DNA of 64,000 bases from Rufibacter psychrotolerans (GCF_016924645.1 NZ_JAFFJV010000001.1:124001-188000); one strand, 5' to 3'; positions 1 to 8,906 are shown, counted from the stretch's first letter. Translations and numbers: made by a program. Notes: generated by a model not told the origin, from the letters alone.

Positions 1-492
1 ATTGGCCAGGTACCGCTGGCCGGGGGACAGCACCGGGTCAGACCAGGTGGTGGTCACCGTACCGGTGGCTTGGTTGATCAGGTAGCCTTCATAGTGTTCC
101 CAGAAGGCACCCGTGACCAGGTAGTGCCCAATGGTGGGGTATTGCCCGGCGTATCGGAACTCCCTGGCGTCTACCTCATCTGTGCCCACCAGGGTGTCGG
201 TGAATACCACGTAGGGCTGCGCCAACCGGCGGGTAGGAATCCGGAGAACGCCTTGCTTCTTCCGGATGAGGAGGGTGTCTTGCCGGAACGGGTCGTTGAA
301 CCGGCTTTTGGCCGCGTCAAATTGGGCCGAGGTGGCTTGCTCTATCCTGAAGTGGGGGTGGGGCTGCGCAGAGTCACGTGCGGCAGGCGGCTGCGCAATG
401 GCGGCCGGCTTGGCGGGGGTACCGGCCACATTGGCTGGCTGGTCGCAGCCTGGCCCAAGAAGAGCAAGCATTCCGAAGATCAGATGCCGCAT
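1..492 (-). CDS. Lipoprotein, C-terminus cut off by window edge
   Basis: The ATG is at base 492 and the frame is still open at base 1, so 164 codons are seen. The N-terminus MRHLIFGMLALLGPGCDQ is a short hydrophobic signal ending in a possible lipidation Cys16. The residues just before it (GPG) are a poor lipobox, so lipidation is likely but not sure. An Ala/Pro-rich linker covers about residues 20-40. The rest is rich in aromatic and beta-type residues and resembles no family I can name. Codon use matches the neighbours. Function unknown; probably an envelope protein. Confidence 0.7.
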   Translation of the reverse strand, partial: MRHLIFGMLALLGPGCDQPANVAGTPAKPAAIAQPPAARDSAQPHPHFRIEQATSAQFDAAKSRFNDPFRQDTLLIRKKQGVLRIPTRRLAQPYVVFTDTLVGTDEVDAREFRYAGQYPTIGHYLVTGAFWEHYEGYLINQATGTVTTTWSDPVLSPGQRYLAN

Positions 493-717
493 CACTGGTA
501 GTAAGGGGTAGGTCTGGGGCATGAGGCGCACCGCTGTTTTGGGGCAAGGTACCAAAAACGGCTCAGAAACAGAGCCGGAACCAGGCTGGGTTTGGGCGGC
601 AGAGCCGTAAGGCTTTTTCCTGCGTATAAAAAGCATGACCAAGGTGAGGGGGAGCATTTCTTCCCCGCTGGTCTAAACGCAATTGCCAAGACCCCAAACC
701 CACTAACAGGCAACACT

Positions 718-942
718 ATGAAAAAGGTATTAGCATACGGAGCCGCTTTACAACTGCTGTTCCTGGTAGGCTGCAACTCTGGCCCTAAACCCAAAGAAGC
801 CGAGGTAGCCCCCACAGCCACCGAAGACCGGGACCCCTCGGTGCGGGCCCAGGACTATGAAACCGGCGCCGCCGATAACCGCGCCGACACCATGGCGCCC
901 CAGGTTGATTCCTCGGCTGCCGCCGCCACTACCGGCCCATAA
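718..942 (+). CDS. Small lipoprotein, 74 aa
   Basis: Starts MKKVLAYGAALQLLFLVGC, a clear lipoprotein signal with lipobox LVGC at residues 16-19. The mature part is short, low-complexity, rich in Ala, Pro, Asp and Thr, and probably disordered. The frame is open upstream to 592, but the signal peptide fixes the start at 718. A strong hairpin terminator follows the stop at once, so it is probably a single-gene transcript. No function can be assigned. Confidence 0.75.
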   Translation: MKKVLAYGAALQLLFLVGCNSGPKPKEAEVAPTATEDRDPSVRAQDYETGAADNRADTMAPQVDSSAAAATTGP

Positions 943-943
943 G

Positions 944-990
944 CTGTAATCAAAAAGGCCGCCTGTTTGGGGCGGCCTTTTTGATTACAG
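944..990. terminator. Bidirectional terminator between convergent genes
   Basis: Perfect 18-bp stem (946-963 with 971-988) around a 7-base loop; the stem contains AAAAAGGCCGCC, giving a U-tract in either direction. It ends the lipoprotein gene on the plus strand and overlaps the stop codon (985-987) of the VWA protein gene on the minus strand. Confidence 0.9.
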
Positions 991-3075
991 CGTACCGAAG
1001 AAGCGGCGCAGGGCCCATTCACTACAGGCCAAGGCCAGCAGCAGGAAATAGAACCACGGCTGCTCAATCAGGTCTTTCTCTTCTTCCTGGCTGCGCAGCA
1101 CGGTCTTAAAATTGGCTTTGAGCAGATCCTGTTCCAGCTGCGCCAGTTGGGTGGGGTAGTACAGGCGGGTCTCAGAGCGCTGTGCCAATTGGTGAAGCAG
1201 GTCATGGTCGGCCACGGCCAGCAGCGATTCCAGGTTTTGCTCCTGTACCACAAACTCCCCATTGTCGGTGTAGTTCTGGTTTTCTACCCGCGCCGAGGCG
1301 GCGTAGCGGTACACGCCGGCCGGTAAGTTGCCCAGGCGCAGGCCTTCGCCCCCTTGTTCGTGGCGGAACCGGTGACGGGTTTGCCTGCCACCCTCGTGGG
1401 TGAGGGTGAGGGCAATGTCCTGTCCGAAGATTTCTTCCTGCACGGCATTGAAGACATCGGCCTGCAGGGCCACGCCTTCAGACACTTCAAACTCATCCTT
1501 CACCGGGTACACGTGCAGCCGCTTCTGGTTGCGCCGGTTGGCCAGCAGTTGAACCATGTGCGTCATCAGCTCATCATAAATCTGCGAGTTGCCGTGGTCT
1601 GCGGCCTCGGTGAGGCGCCACTGCCAGCTGCCATCGGTGAGCAGGACCGCCGTGGGCGCGGCGGAAGTGGCTTTGTAGAGCAGGAGCGGTTTGGTGGTGC
1701 GCACGGGGCCCACCTGCTGGTACAGGACCACTTCTGCCCCGGCCCCCACGCTCCAGTCCCCGAAGGTAACGGCGGTGGGAGGCCAGGTCCGGATGCGAGT
1801 TTGGGCAATAGGCTCGGTAGAGAAACGCCGGAAAGTTTGGTTGAGTACCGGTTGCACCTCATCATACTGCACCGAAGGGCGGCCCAGCTGCACGCCGGCC
1901 TGCAGCGCGTTGAAGGCGTTGTAGTCTGACTGGGCACCCAGGATGTAGAAGGTAGGCACCCTGGCAGCCCGCAGCCGACGGAGCCAGTCGGTACCCAGGC
2001 CGGCCAGGTTGGGGATCTGGTGCAGCACGGCGGCGTCATAGGGCGTTTTGAACGAAGGGCTCTGGAAAGGACCCAGCACCACTTCCACGTCCAGGAGCGG
2101 GTTGGTGAGCAGGGCGCTGCGCAGGGCTTTGATGTCGGGGTGCGGAGCCGCGGCGGCCACCAGCACCTTCAGTTTGCCTTTGATCACCTCCAGGTAAGCG
2201 TGGCGCCGGTTGTTGAGGTTGGTGAACTCGCCGGTTAAGGGTTGCACCAGCACTTCATAATGTTTCTTGCCCGGCTGGGCCGCCGTGACCTGGAACGTGG
2301 TCTCCAGGGAGCCGCCGTTGCGGGGCAGGGCCACCGTCTTCCGCTGCACGGTTCTGCCGTTTTCCTGCAGTAATACGGTTACGCTGCTGCCCCTGAATCC
2401 ATTGTGCCGCACCCGGGCCAGGATGGGGAAAGACGTGCCGGTATAGTTGATCTTGTTATACTGCACCTCCTCCAGCACCACATCGCGTTTGGGCACGGTG
2501 TCGCCCAGGGCCAGGGGGTAAATGGGAGCGGCGTAGGTTTGGAATGTGGGAGTAGGGCCTTGGTTGTGAATGCCGTCTGAGATCAGGATGGTGGCCGCCA
2601 GGTTCTGGGTGCGGAAGGCCCGGTCCCCTTTCTCCAGAAGGCCATGCAGGTTGGTAATGGGAGCCCTGAAGGAAGCATCGGCTAAGGAACCAAGCAGGGT
2701 ATCACCGGCCTGGAACGAGTGCCGCACCACCTCAATGTCTTTTTGGGCCAGGCGCTCGGCCAGTTGGTCCAGTTCGCGAAGGGTGCGGTCTAGCGCGTCT
2801 TTGCCCGTGAACAGCCCCACCGACTGCGAGTTGTCCAGGGCCAGCACCACTTTGGGTTTCACCTCTTCCTGCTTAATGCGGCGGGTGTACGGCTCCAGCA
2901 GCAGAAAGCACACCAAGGCCACCAGCAGAGCCCGCAGCGCCGCCAGGAGCCAGCGCAGCCCCGTGGGCCAGGGACCGCCCCTGCGGTACATAAACCAGGA
3001 AACGCCAATTCCTGCGGCCAGACACAGCAAGGCCAGCCAGGGCGAGTACGCAGTATGAAGTTGGAGTGATTGCAC
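985..3075 (-). CDS. VWA-domain membrane protein, 696 aa
   Basis: Two N-terminal membrane helices (about residues 12-30 and 42-60) are followed by a von Willebrand A-type region. It has a MIDAS motif D81-N-S83-Q-S85 and a later ISDG turn in the sequence TILISDGIHNQ, as expected for the VWA metal site. A long beta-rich region and a single C-terminal helix (about 674-692) follow. Many Bacteroidota carry a membrane VWA protein of this build, related in layout to BatA-type proteins; none has a firm function known to me. It is probably anchored at the inner membrane with the bulk outside the cytoplasm. No bat or moxR genes lie beside it. Confidence 0.75.
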   Translation of the reverse strand: MQSLQLHTAYSPWLALLCLAAGIGVSWFMYRRGGPWPTGLRWLLAALRALLVALVCFLLLEPYTRRIKQEEVKPKVVLALDNSQSVGLFTGKDALDRTLRELDQLAERLAQKDIEVVRHSFQAGDTLLGSLADASFRAPITNLHGLLEKGDRAFRTQNLAATILISDGIHNQGPTPTFQTYAAPIYPLALGDTVPKRDVVLEEVQYNKINYTGTSFPILARVRHNGFRGSSVTVLLQENGRTVQRKTVALPRNGGSLETTFQVTAAQPGKKHYEVLVQPLTGEFTNLNNRRHAYLEVIKGKLKVLVAAAAPHPDIKALRSALLTNPLLDVEVVLGPFQSPSFKTPYDAAVLHQIPNLAGLGTDWLRRLRAARVPTFYILGAQSDYNAFNALQAGVQLGRPSVQYDEVQPVLNQTFRRFSTEPIAQTRIRTWPPTAVTFGDWSVGAGAEVVLYQQVGPVRTTKPLLLYKATSAAPTAVLLTDGSWQWRLTEAADHGNSQIYDELMTHMVQLLANRRNQKRLHVYPVKDEFEVSEGVALQADVFNAVQEEIFGQDIALTLTHEGGRQTRHRFRHEQGGEGLRLGNLPAGVYRYAASARVENQNYTDNGEFVVQEQNLESLLAVADHDLLHQLAQRSETRLYYPTQLAQLEQDLLKANFKTVLRSQEEEKDLIEQPWFYFLLLALACSEWALRRFFGTL

Positions 3076-3353
3076 AAGCGGTGAGTTAAGTCACAGGATC
3101 AAGCAGCAAGATAAAAGAAGTAGGCTTAAGTCAAGCGGTACCGCCCCGCTTAACCGCTTTATTTCTAAACTAGTCCGCCCCGCAGGTTATTGCCTATACC
3201 ACGTTTTCAGCCCCTTTTCCTTGAAATAAGCCTGAAAGGGGAGAAAGGTTTGTCGCTCGCCTGCTTTGACGCACGGAGTTTGAAAGCCTTTCAAGTCTTG
3301 AGCAGGTAGGGCTTTCATACTACCAAAGGAGCAAGGGCTTGTTACTTTTTTAC

Positions 3354-3481
3354 CCCTCGCTCGCCTCCGGCGAGTGTGAGTGATTGGGCGGCGTCTCGCC
3401 GCTGGGGACACTGCAATCAAAACTCCCGCAACGCGGCCTGAGGCCGCCCCATAGCGCACACTCGCCGGAGGCGAGCGAGGG
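3354..3481. repeat. REP-like inverted repeat pair, 25-bp arms
   Basis: Arms at 3354-3378 and 3457-3481 are perfect reverse complements (25 bp) separated by 78 bp. Each arm is itself near-palindromic around CTCGCCTCCGGCGAG. The layout of two oppositely oriented palindromic arms is that of a BIME (bacterial interspersed mosaic element). The arm design resembles the elements at 21459-21530 and 32249-32443 but the stem sequence differs. Confidence 0.75.
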
Positions 3482-3751
3482 ACAAAGCCGGTAGTGGAGC
3501 CTGCTCAGCCACAAATACCAGCATCAAAATCAAAAAACAAATGACAAACCCAGATCGCTGCGGCACTCAAAATGTGAAACCCCAAAGCGCTTTGGAAGGC
3601 AGCAGGCATAGGCTTACAAAGCAGTAGACACAAGCTTACTGTTTTATGGCTGTTTTAACGAAAATTGCCGCAAAACAACACCCTCAACCAACCGGTAGCC
3701 GCAGCCCTGATTTGTTAGGAACTACCAGCGACTTCTCGTGCCAAAATGAAA

Positions 3752-3785
3752 AAAGCCGATGTCAGTTTATACCAACATCGGCTTT
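3752..3785 (-). terminator. Terminator downstream of fabG
   Basis: Stem AAAGCCGATGT (3752-3762) pairs with ACATCGGCTTT (3775-3785). Read on the minus strand it is followed by a T-run, placing it as the fabG terminator about 60 bp past the stop. Confidence 0.75.
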
Positions 3786-3796
3786 CCAGGAAGGGC

Positions 3797-3843
3797 AATT
3801 CCCAATTCTTAATTCCTAATTCTTAATTCCCAATTCTTAATTG
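3797..3843. repeat. Degenerate heptamer tandem array AATTCYY, about 6.7 units
   Basis: Six consecutive 7-bp units from 3797: AATTCCC, AATTCTT, AATTCCT, AATTCTT, AATTCCC, AATTCTT, then AATTG. The first five bases are invariant and the last two vary (C or T). It lies 3 bp beyond the fabG stop, between the gene and its terminator. The same unit recurs in the iscS-iscU spacer. Confidence 0.85.
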
Positions 3844-3846
3844 AAA

Positions 3847-4593
3847 CTAGGTGAGCATGCCGCCGTCTACCTGCAGGGTTTGGCCGGTAACGTAGGCCGA
3901 CAGGTCTGAGGCCAGGAACACGGCGGCGTTGGCCACGTCTTCGGGTTGGCCGCCGCGCTTGAGCGGAATGGCTTTGCGCCACTCGGCTACCACGTTGGCG
4001 TCCAGTTCATCGGTCATGTCGGTCTCAATGAAGCCCGGGGCGATGGCGTTGCTGCGGATGTTTCTTGAACCCAGTTCCAGCGCCACTGATTTGGTGAACC
4101 CAATGATGCCCGCTTTGGAGGCGGCGTAGTTGGCCTGCCCGGCGTTGCCTTTGATGCCCACCACAGAGGTCATGTTAATGATAGAGCCGCTCTTGGCGCG
4201 CATCATGTGCTTGGTGGCCGCTTTGGTTAAGTTGAATACCGATTTCAGGTTGGTGTTGATCACGGCGTCCCACTGCTCCTCGTTCATGCGCATGAGCAGG
4301 CCGTCTTTGGTGATGCCCGCGTTGTTCACCAGCACGTCCAGCTTCCCGAAGTCTTTCACCACGTTTTCCACCAGCTGCTCGGCCTGGGCAAAGTCTGAGG
4401 CGTCTGAGCGGTAGCCTTTGGCCTGAATGCCGTACTCGGCCAGCTCATGCTCCAGTGCCTGGCCTTTCTCCACGCTGGAGAGGTAGGTAAAGGCTACATG
4501 GGCGCCCATTTCGGCATACTTCTTCGCAATGGCCCGGCCAATGCCCTTAGAGGCGCCGGTAACCAAGGCAATCTTTCCTTCCAGTAATTTCAT
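3847..4593 (-). CDS. fabG: 3-oxoacyl-[acyl-carrier-protein] reductase FabG
   Basis: 248-residue classical short-chain dehydrogenase. It carries the nucleotide-binding TGASKGIG (residues 12-19), the structural NNAG near 89, and the catalytic Ser and Tyr-x3-Lys in YAASKAG. Length and the C-terminal VDGG ending (VTGQTLQVDGGM) match FabG, which reduces 3-oxoacyl-ACP with NADPH in fatty-acid elongation in the cytoplasm. No fab or acp genes are adjacent, so the substrate is inferred from similarity alone; other SDRs share these motifs, but the match to FabG over the whole length is good. A promoter sits at 4650-4678. Confidence 0.92.
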   Translation of the reverse strand: MKLLEGKIALVTGASKGIGRAIAKKYAEMGAHVAFTYLSSVEKGQALEHELAEYGIQAKGYRSDASDFAQAEQLVENVVKDFGKLDVLVNNAGITKDGLLMRMNEEQWDAVINTNLKSVFNLTKAATKHMMRAKSGSIINMTSVVGIKGNAGQANYAASKAGIIGFTKSVALELGSRNIRSNAIAPGFIETDMTDELDANVVAEWRKAIPLKRGGQPEDVANAAVFLASDLSAYVTGQTLQVDGGMLT

Positions 4594-4649
4594 AATGCTT
4601 CGTTAAAGGGCGCCCGCTGCGTAAGAGGCGTGCCCCGGTTTCTGGGGGC

Positions 4650-4678
4650 CAAATATACTAATTGCCAACGGGAGCCAA
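4650..4678 (-). promoter_or_regulatory. Predicted fabG promoter
   Basis: On the minus strand TTG (4676-4678), an 18-base spacer, then TATATTTG (4650-4657) fits the Bacteroidota consensus TTG-N19-21-TAnnTTTG. The expected transcript start near 4643 gives a leader of about 50 bases. Confidence 0.6.
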
Positions 4679-4703
4679 AGAGCCCGACCCAGGTTTTCAA
4701 AAA

Positions 4704-4756
4704 GCCGCCGCCGTTTTGAAGCCTTTTTGCGGAAAAGGGCCCCAAAACGGCGGCGG
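4704..4756. repeat. Intergenic palindrome family copy
   Basis: A 14-bp perfect outer stem (4705-4718 with 4743-4756, CCGCCGCCGTTTTG) encloses an imperfect inner palindrome around TTTTTGCGGAAAA. It lies downstream of the TPR lipoprotein gene, so it may also terminate it; both neighbouring genes are on the minus strand. Confidence 0.7.
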
Positions 4757-4800
4757 AAGAAAGGGGGCGGAAAGGCAGGAATAGGCGGGTCCGGCCAACC

Positions 4801-5556
4801 TTACTTGCAGAAGCGCTTGAGCAGGGCATTCACTTCGGCGGAGCCCAGTTCAAAGGCCTTCTGCCAGTCGGCGCAGGCGGCCTTGCGGTTTTTGAGGGTG
4901 TGGTGCAGCACGCCCCGGTTATAGTAGGCCTGCACCAGACTGGCGTCGTGGGAAATGGCTTTGTCATAGTCTTCCATGGCCTGGGGATATTTTTTCTGCC
5001 GCATCCTGAGGTTGGCACGGTTGAGGTACGCCACTGAGTAGTCTTCCTGCAGGGCAATGGCCTGGCTGAAATCCTGCTCGGCGCCTTTCAGGTCTTTGAG
5101 GCGGGCCCGATTGAGGCCCCGGTTGTTGTAGGCCTTGGCGTAGCTGGGCTGGTGCTGGATGGCCTGGTTGTAATCGGCGATGGACTCGCGGTACTGGCCC
5201 CGGTTCTGCTTGATGTCGCCCCGGAACTTGTACGACTCGGCATCGGTGGGCTCCAAGGTGATGGCTTGCGTGAAATCGGCGTAGGCGCCGTTGAAATCGT
5301 CCATCTCGTACTTGGCCACGCCACGCAGGCGGTAGAGGCTGCCATCGTCGGGCTTTTTGGCTATGGCGGCGTCGTACTCGCGCACGGCCCCAATGAAATC
5401 GCTCTTGCTGGCCCGCTCCATGCCTTCTTTGTAGTGGGTCTTGGCGGTTTTACAGCTGCCCGCCAGCAGCAGGAGCACCAGTGAAAAGAGGTAAAATCGT
5501 ACCCCGGTTTGGGTTGGGTTGAACGGTTGCATAGGTAAGTCTAACTCCTGCTTCAT
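4801..5556 (-). CDS. TPR-repeat lipoprotein, 251 aa
   Basis: Signal with lipobox LLLAGSC near residues 29-35, then about six tandem tetratricopeptide repeats of 34 residues. Repeats such as AYNNRGLNRARLKDLKGAEQ and AYLNRANLRMRQKKYPQAME fill the rest of the protein. TPR lipoproteins act as protein-protein scaffolds at the envelope; no partner is suggested by the neighbours. The start is uncertain: Met9 (base 5532), beginning MQPFNPTQTG, would give a more usual signal length. Confidence 0.85.
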   Translation of the reverse strand: MKQELDLPMQPFNPTQTGVRFYLFSLVLLLLAGSCKTAKTHYKEGMERASKSDFIGAVREYDAAIAKKPDDGSLYRLRGVAKYEMDDFNGAYADFTQAITLEPTDAESYKFRGDIKQNRGQYRESIADYNQAIQHQPSYAKAYNNRGLNRARLKDLKGAEQDFSQAIALQEDYSVAYLNRANLRMRQKKYPQAMEDYDKAISHDASLVQAYYNRGVLHHTLKNRKAACADWQKAFELGSAEVNALLKRFCK

Positions 5557-5884
5557 ACTGAATTTAGTAGAATATAGTTATAGGTGCATATATTTTGCGG
5601 GCCTGCTCATGCCCCGCCCCGCGGCAGGGTTGAGGCCGAAAGGAAAACTCGGCGGCAGCTCATAAAAACACGGCTGGTAGGTTAAAAGGCTTGTAGGTGA
5701 ACAGTTTGCAGGCGGGTTTTGCCTGCGGGCAGCCCCGCCCAGGAGCAGGGAAGAAGCAAAAGGATGTGCATGCTTTTGAACGGGTAAAAAAAATGAAACT
5801 TTTTGGCCACAAATAAGTAATAGGAGTGCCTTTTTCTGGGTAGTCCTGTTTTGAGTTATCCAACCTAGCAATACCCGTGCCTTG
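5557..5884. other. Intergenic gap of 328 bp between divergent genes
   Basis: Lies between the starts of the TPR lipoprotein and the histidine kinase, so it should hold both promoters. I could not identify a full TTG/TAnnTTTG pair in either direction. A minus-strand frame across 5578-6084 mostly overlaps the kinase and has no protein features. Confidence 0.5.
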
Positions 5885-8089
5885 ATGCCCTTACCAGATG
5901 CGTTGTCTACTTCCTTGAATACCTCTTCCGCCTTCTCTGTCTTCACGTCTGCCCAGCGGCAGGTGCGGCAAAAGCTCATGGCCGGTGCCTCTTTGTTTGA
6001 GGTGGTAGATGCCATCATTCTCACCCTGGAGGCGGCTTTCCCAGACGTGCTGGCCTCGGTGCTGTTGCTGGACCCCGCTACCAACCAACTCCGGCACCTG
6101 AGCGCCCCCAGCCTGCCCCCGGCCTACGCCAAAGCCATTGACGGGGTCATGGTAGGGCCCATGGTGGGTTCCTGCGGCGCGGCGGCTTTCTCCAAAAAAC
6201 GCATTGTGGTGGAAAGTATTGCCGAAGACCCCCGGTGGGCCAATTTGCAGGAAGCGCTGGCGCATGGCCTGCAGGCCTGCTGGTCCCAGCCCATTGTCTC
6301 GGCCCAGGATGACACCGTGCTGGGCACCTTCGCCCTGTACTACAAGGCGGCCCGCCGGCCCACCGAAGACGAGCTGCAGTTGCTGGAAACGGCCGCCGAC
6401 CTGGCAGGCACCGCCATTGAGTGGGAGCACGTGCTGGCCGAGCGCAAAGCCCTGGAACGCGAACTGCAAGCCTCCAACACCGCGCTCAGGACCTTGAACA
6501 CCCAGCTGGAGAACAAAATCACGGAGCGTACCGCCGAACTGGAGAAACAGCACTACCTCACCAAAACCATCACCGACAACGCCACCGGGGCGCTCTTCAT
6601 GATGGATGCCACCGGGTACTGTACTTTCATGAACCCGGCCGCCGTGGAAATGGTGGGCTACACCTTTGAGGAGATCAGGCAGCAGCCGCTGCACTACATG
6701 ATCCACCACCACCGGCCAGACGGTACGTTCTACCCGCTGGAAGAATGTCCCATTGACCGCGCCCTGCCCCAGAACTTTGACGTGCGGGCGCACGAAGACG
6801 TGTTCATCCACAAAGACGGCACGTACTTTCCCGTGCTGTGCGCCGCCAGCCCCATCTTTGACGACCACGGCGTGCCCATTTCCACCGTGATCGAGGTCCG
6901 GAACATCACCGAGGAGAAGAAGAACCAGCAGGAACTCTTGGACTCGGCCACCCGCATGCAGACCCTGCTGTCTGCCATGCCGCAGATTGCCTTTACCGCC
7001 ACCCCGGCCGGGGAACTGGACTACGTGAACGGCAACTGGCGCGACTACACCGGCATGGGCAAAGACGAGGTGCTGGGGGAGGCGTGGGTCAATTCACTGC
7101 ACCCAGATGACAGATCCCGGGCGGAAGCGGCCTGGGCCCACTCCCTCCAGACCGGCCAGGATTACGAGATTGAGTTCAGGGTGCGGCAGTGGACGGGCAA
7201 CTACCGGTGGTACCTGGCCAGGGCCATCGCGCTGCGCAACCAGGAAGACCAGATCTTGAAATGGTTCGGCACGGCCACCGACATCCACGAGCAGAAGTTG
7301 CTCATTGAGCGGCTGGCCAGCACCCAGCAGGAGCTGCAGGCCATGAACACAGAGCTGAGCCAGAAGAACGCGGAACTGGAGCGCACCAACGCCGACCTGG
7401 ACAATTTCATCTACGCCGCCTCGCATGACCTCAAAGCGCCCATCGCTAACCTGGAGGGGCTGGTGGCTGCCCTGCAGGATGAGCTCAGGGATCTGGTGCA
7501 GGAGCCTGGGGCGGTGGAGCCCCTGCTGGAAATGATGGAGAAATCCATTGTGCGGTTCAGAACCACCATTAACGAACTCACCGAGATCTCCAAGGTGCAG
7601 AAACAGGTAGACAAACCGCATGAGCAGGTAGAGATTGGGGAACTGGTAGATGAGTTTACCCTGGAGAACGCTGAGCTGATCGCTAAATACAAGGCCCGGA
7701 TCAAGACTCATTTCCCCGAGGTTTCCAGCCTGTGCTTCTCCCGTAAAAACCTGCGCAGCGTGCTGTACAACCTGCTCACCAACGCCATCAAATACCACCA
7801 CCCCACCCGCACCCCGGAGGTAAAAATCAGCACCCGCCTCTACGGCGACAACGGCGTGCTGCTCACGGTAGAGGACAACGGCCTGGGCATAGAAGAACGC
7901 CACCTGGACCAGATCTTTGGCATGTTCAAGCGGGTGCACCAGCACGTGGAAGGCTCTGGGGTAGGCCTCTACATTGTAAAGCGCATTGTGGAGAATATTG
8001 GAGGAGAGATTTTGGTGCAGAGTACGGTAGGCGAGGGTACCCGCTTTGAGATCAGGTTGCCCAACGGAGCCGTCTGCCAGGCGTTCTAA
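5885..8089 (+). CDS. GAF-PAS-PAS sensor histidine kinase
   Basis: 734 residues with no signal or membrane helix, so a cytoplasmic sensor. Order: GAF domain about 45-185; coiled coil; PAS about 229-345 with a PAC tail; PAS about 358-475; second coiled coil; HisKA with the phospho-acceptor His514 in ASHDLKAPIANL; HATPase_c with N-box NLLTNAIKYH, G1 box VEDNGLGIE and G2 box GSGVGLYIVKRI. The DLKAP H-box type is common in phytochrome-like and Cytophagales kinases. No response regulator is adjacent, so it is an orphan kinase with unknown signal and partner. A TTG codon lies at 5882, but the ATG at 5885 is the natural start. Confidence 0.9.
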   Translation: MPLPDALSTSLNTSSAFSVFTSAQRQVRQKLMAGASLFEVVDAIILTLEAAFPDVLASVLLLDPATNQLRHLSAPSLPPAYAKAIDGVMVGPMVGSCGAAAFSKKRIVVESIAEDPRWANLQEALAHGLQACWSQPIVSAQDDTVLGTFALYYKAARRPTEDELQLLETAADLAGTAIEWEHVLAERKALERELQASNTALRTLNTQLENKITERTAELEKQHYLTKTITDNATGALFMMDATGYCTFMNPAAVEMVGYTFEEIRQQPLHYMIHHHRPDGTFYPLEECPIDRALPQNFDVRAHEDVFIHKDGTYFPVLCAASPIFDDHGVPISTVIEVRNITEEKKNQQELLDSATRMQTLLSAMPQIAFTATPAGELDYVNGNWRDYTGMGKDEVLGEAWVNSLHPDDRSRAEAAWAHSLQTGQDYEIEFRVRQWTGNYRWYLARAIALRNQEDQILKWFGTATDIHEQKLLIERLASTQQELQAMNTELSQKNAELERTNADLDNFIYAASHDLKAPIANLEGLVAALQDELRDLVQEPGAVEPLLEMMEKSIVRFRTTINELTEISKVQKQVDKPHEQVEIGELVDEFTLENAELIAKYKARIKTHFPEVSSLCFSRKNLRSVLYNLLTNAIKYHHPTRTPEVKISTRLYGDNGVLLTVEDNGLGIEERHLDQIFGMFKRVHQHVEGSGVGLYIVKRIVENIGGEILVQSTVGEGTRFEIRLPNGAVCQAF

Positions 8090-8208
8090 ACCGACCGGTT
8101 TTTGTAAAAAGACTGCGAAAAGGGACGGTCATATTAGGGCGTGCGAGAGAAAAACCGGGAGGCACTGCCAGATTTTTGTGTACTGCTAGGCTTTTGCCCG
8201 AAACCTGC

Positions 8209-8216
8209 TACATTTG
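8209..8216 (+). promoter_or_regulatory. Predicted -7 element for histidine phosphatase gene
   Basis: TACATTTG matches TAnnTTTG exactly, 53 bases before the ATG at 8269. No TTG at the ideal distance; one lies closer (8194-8196). Confidence 0.5.
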
Positions 8217-8268
8217 GAGAGCCTCCTAAGGGGCAGTATCTTATTCCCAGACCTAAGCTGCTCAATCC

Positions 8269-8880
8269 ATGAACCTGCCCAAATCCTTCCTTGTCCTGCT
8301 TGGCTGCTGCCTCCTGTTGGTGGCGGCGGTAATGGCGAAAAGCAAAAATTCAGTAACGCCGCCCGCCTGGGAAGGCACAGAGCGCAAGGGACCCGGCAAG
8401 ACCGTTGTTTACCTGGTGCGGCACGCCGAAAAGGCCTCGGCCCAGACCATGATGTCTAGTGCCGCCATGGCCGAGGACCCCGAGCTGTCTCCGGCTGGGC
8501 AGGAGCGGGCGCAGGCGCTCAAAGCCAAGTTGGGCAAGAAACGCCCAGCTGCCCTGTTTGCCACCCCGTACCGCCGCACCCGCCAGACCCTGCAGCCCTT
8601 GGCCGAGGCCACCAACCTGGAGATTCACCCCTACGATGCCCGCAACGGCCAGGCCCTGGCGCAAAAGATCAGGCAGGAGTACGCCGGCAAAACGGTGGTG
8701 GTGGCGGGCCATTCCAACACGGTTTTGCCCTTGCTGGAAGCCCTGGGCGGCACCAAGCCCTTCCCCGAGATTGCCGACCACCATTATGATTACCTCTTCA
8801 AGGTAACCCTGCAGGAGAACAAACCCACCAAGGTAGAAGTAGCCACCTACGGCAAGCCCTCGGTGGCACCCGTGCATTAG
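8269..8880 (+). CDS. Histidine phosphatase (phosphoglycerate mutase-like) family protein
   Basis: 203 residues. A hydrophobic N-terminus (residues 6-23) is a signal peptide or anchor, so the enzyme acts outside the cytoplasm. The RHG-type motif is R51-H52-A-E-K, with H52 the expected phospho-acceptor. Arg102/Arg103 in YRRTRQT and the second catalytic His148 in AGHSNT complete the pocket. Compact members of this family hydrolyse small phosphoesters; the substrate cannot be told from sequence. It is followed by a hairpin shared with the convergent MFS gene. Confidence 0.85.
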   Translation: MNLPKSFLVLLGCCLLLVAAVMAKSKNSVTPPAWEGTERKGPGKTVVYLVRHAEKASAQTMMSSAAMAEDPELSPAGQERAQALKAKLGKKRPAALFATPYRRTRQTLQPLAEATNLEIHPYDARNGQALAQKIRQEYAGKTVVVAGHSNTVLPLLEALGGTKPFPEIADHHYDYLFKVTLQENKPTKVEVATYGKPSVAPVH

Positions 8881-8906
8881 GCCAGAGCCCCACTTACCAG
8901 CACAAG

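Larger units (their letters stand above)
3076..3846. other. Gene-free gap of 771 bp with repeats
   Basis: No convincing gene. The one longer frame (3187-3459 minus) runs through the inverted repeat and has no recognisable protein features. The gap holds a 25-bp inverted repeat pair (3354-3481), a terminator hairpin (3752-3785) and a heptamer tandem array (3797-3843). The stretch 3490-3740 shows nothing recognisable. Confidence 0.6.

Noticed and set aside
70..511. Two plus-strand open frames at the left edge
   Set aside because: They overlap the minus-strand lipoprotein frame (ATG at 492), which has a signal and good codon use; the plus frames have neither.
3187..3459. Minus-strand frame of 90 codons
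   Set aside because: Runs through the inverted-repeat pair, is Arg-rich and shows no domain.
3797..3843. CRISPR-like array
   Set aside because: Units are only 7 bp with no spacers; not CRISPR.
5578..6084. Minus-strand frame overlapping the histidine kinase start
   Set aside because: Ser-rich text with no domain; overlaps a gene with complete kinase motifs.
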